A stretch of 64,000 bases of DNA, from NCBI RefSeq assembly GCF_002843235.3, contig NZ_CP031123.2, positions 1,860,001 to 1,924,000 of the forward strand. The letters run 5' to 3'. This DNA is from Providencia huaxiensis (GTDB lineage Bacteria > Pseudomonadota > Gammaproteobacteria > Enterobacterales > Enterobacteriaceae). The translations under genes and the position numbers were made by a program. Positions 63,546 through 64,000 of this stretch are shown here, piece after piece; positions within the stretch are counted from its first letter, which is position 1, and every line of letters starts with the position of its first letter. The notes below the pieces were generated by a model. That model had not been told where the DNA came from, did not search any database, and saw nothing but the letters and a program-made list of their open reading frames with translations.

Positions 63546-64000
63546 ATGAACATAGAAACACTTTTGGCTTTATCATTGTTTTCCTTTGTGACATCCATAA
63601 CGCCAGGACCCAATAATATTATGTTACTTGCTTCAGGCATTAATTTTGGATTTAGAAAAACATTGCCGCATTCATTTGGGGTATCAATCGGTTTTCTTAT
63701 TATGCTCGTTGCAGTAGGGCTAGGTGTGGGCACATTGATCCAATCATCCCCTATGGTTTATTCGATATTAAAATATTTTGGAATTATTTATTTGTTCTGG
63801 CTTGCATGGAAAACGACTATTAGCCACTCAATTGCACAGACAAATAACCAAGAAATTAAACCACTAACTTTCTTAGAAGCGGCACTATTTCAATGGATAA
63901 ATCCTAAAGCATGGATGATGGCGGTCTCTGGAATGGCTATGTATACCAATACAATTTCACCCTATTTATCAATGTTGCAGGTCGCTATAATATTTGCAGC
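63546..64000 (+). CDS. LysE/RhtB-family amino-acid exporter (partial)
   Basis: The first 151 codons are visible; the window ends before the stop. TSITPGPNNIMLLASG is the hallmark N-terminal segment of LysE/RhtB translocators, followed by membrane helices and LFQWINPKAWMMAVSGM in the middle. About 50-60 residues are missing. Such proteins export amino acids or related small molecules; the substrate cannot be inferred. ATG is at 63546 with a weak ribosome site. Confidence 0.85.
   Translation, partial: MNIETLLALSLFSFVTSITPGPNNIMLLASGINFGFRKTLPHSFGVSIGFLIMLVAVGLGVGTLIQSSPMVYSILKYFGIIYLFWLAWKTTISHSIAQTNNQEIKPLTFLEAALFQWINPKAWMMAVSGMAMYTNTISPYLSMLQVAIIFA

Overview
The window is bacterial, AT-rich (roughly 40% GC by eye), and looks like a member of the Morganellaceae, most likely Providencia. 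The host genes are close relatives of the E. coli proteins and keep the enterobacterial order icd | rluE-nudJ-mnmA-hflD-purB-phoP-phoQ-roxA. The species call is inferred from protein resemblance.

Region 1 (1-10100) is chromosomal accessory DNA. It holds a Tat-exported PLP aminotransferase, a DUF486 membrane protein, a GNAT acetyltransferase, a methyltransferase, a lipoprotein-like gene, glpM, a chemoreceptor behind a clear sigma-28 (FliA) promoter, a metallo-beta-lactamase-fold hydrolase, an NTF2-like protein, a PhzF isomerase and a YjbR/MmcQ protein.

Region 2 (10150-11216) is a scar: the last 25 codons of an integrase, its arm-site repeats, an IS200-type element and a copy of the icd 3' end. 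It is the stump of an older prophage that used the same attachment site.

Region 3 (about 11217-53330) is a nearly complete lambdoid siphophage prophage in the 3' end of icd. Read from right to left it has the lambda order. On the plus strand come the CI-type repressor, a pL-type operon (small gene, phage CsrA, structured RNA segment, DUF2303 pair), xis, int and a HEPN-type gene beside attR. On the minus strand come cro, cII-like, replication gene, DNA methyltransferase, small early genes, KilA-N and DUF968 genes, Q, a second methyltransferase, a phage-21-type pinholin, SAR endolysin, Rz/Rz1, cos, terminase, portal, ClpP-capsid fusion, head-tail genes, tail tube, G/T frameshift pair, tape measure, M, L, K, I, J and tail fibre. 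Morons sit between structural genes at 21835-22134 (secreted protein), 26391-26903 (KilA-N) and 14836-14991 (lipoprotein), each followed by its own terminator. Two repeat clusters of the octamer ACAACTTT mark OR (47091-47189) and OL (48070-48157). The tail-fibre gene has a frameshift near its C terminus, so the phage may have an altered or defective fibre.

Region 4 (53333-64000) is core chromosome: icd, rluE, nudJ, mnmA, hflD, purB, phoP, phoQ, roxA and the start of a LysE-family exporter.

The main points of interest are the CsrA homologue in the early operon next to a repeat-rich RNA segment, the HEPN gene in the cargo slot between int and attR, the serial prophage integration scar, and the intact cos, pinholin and frameshift signals.
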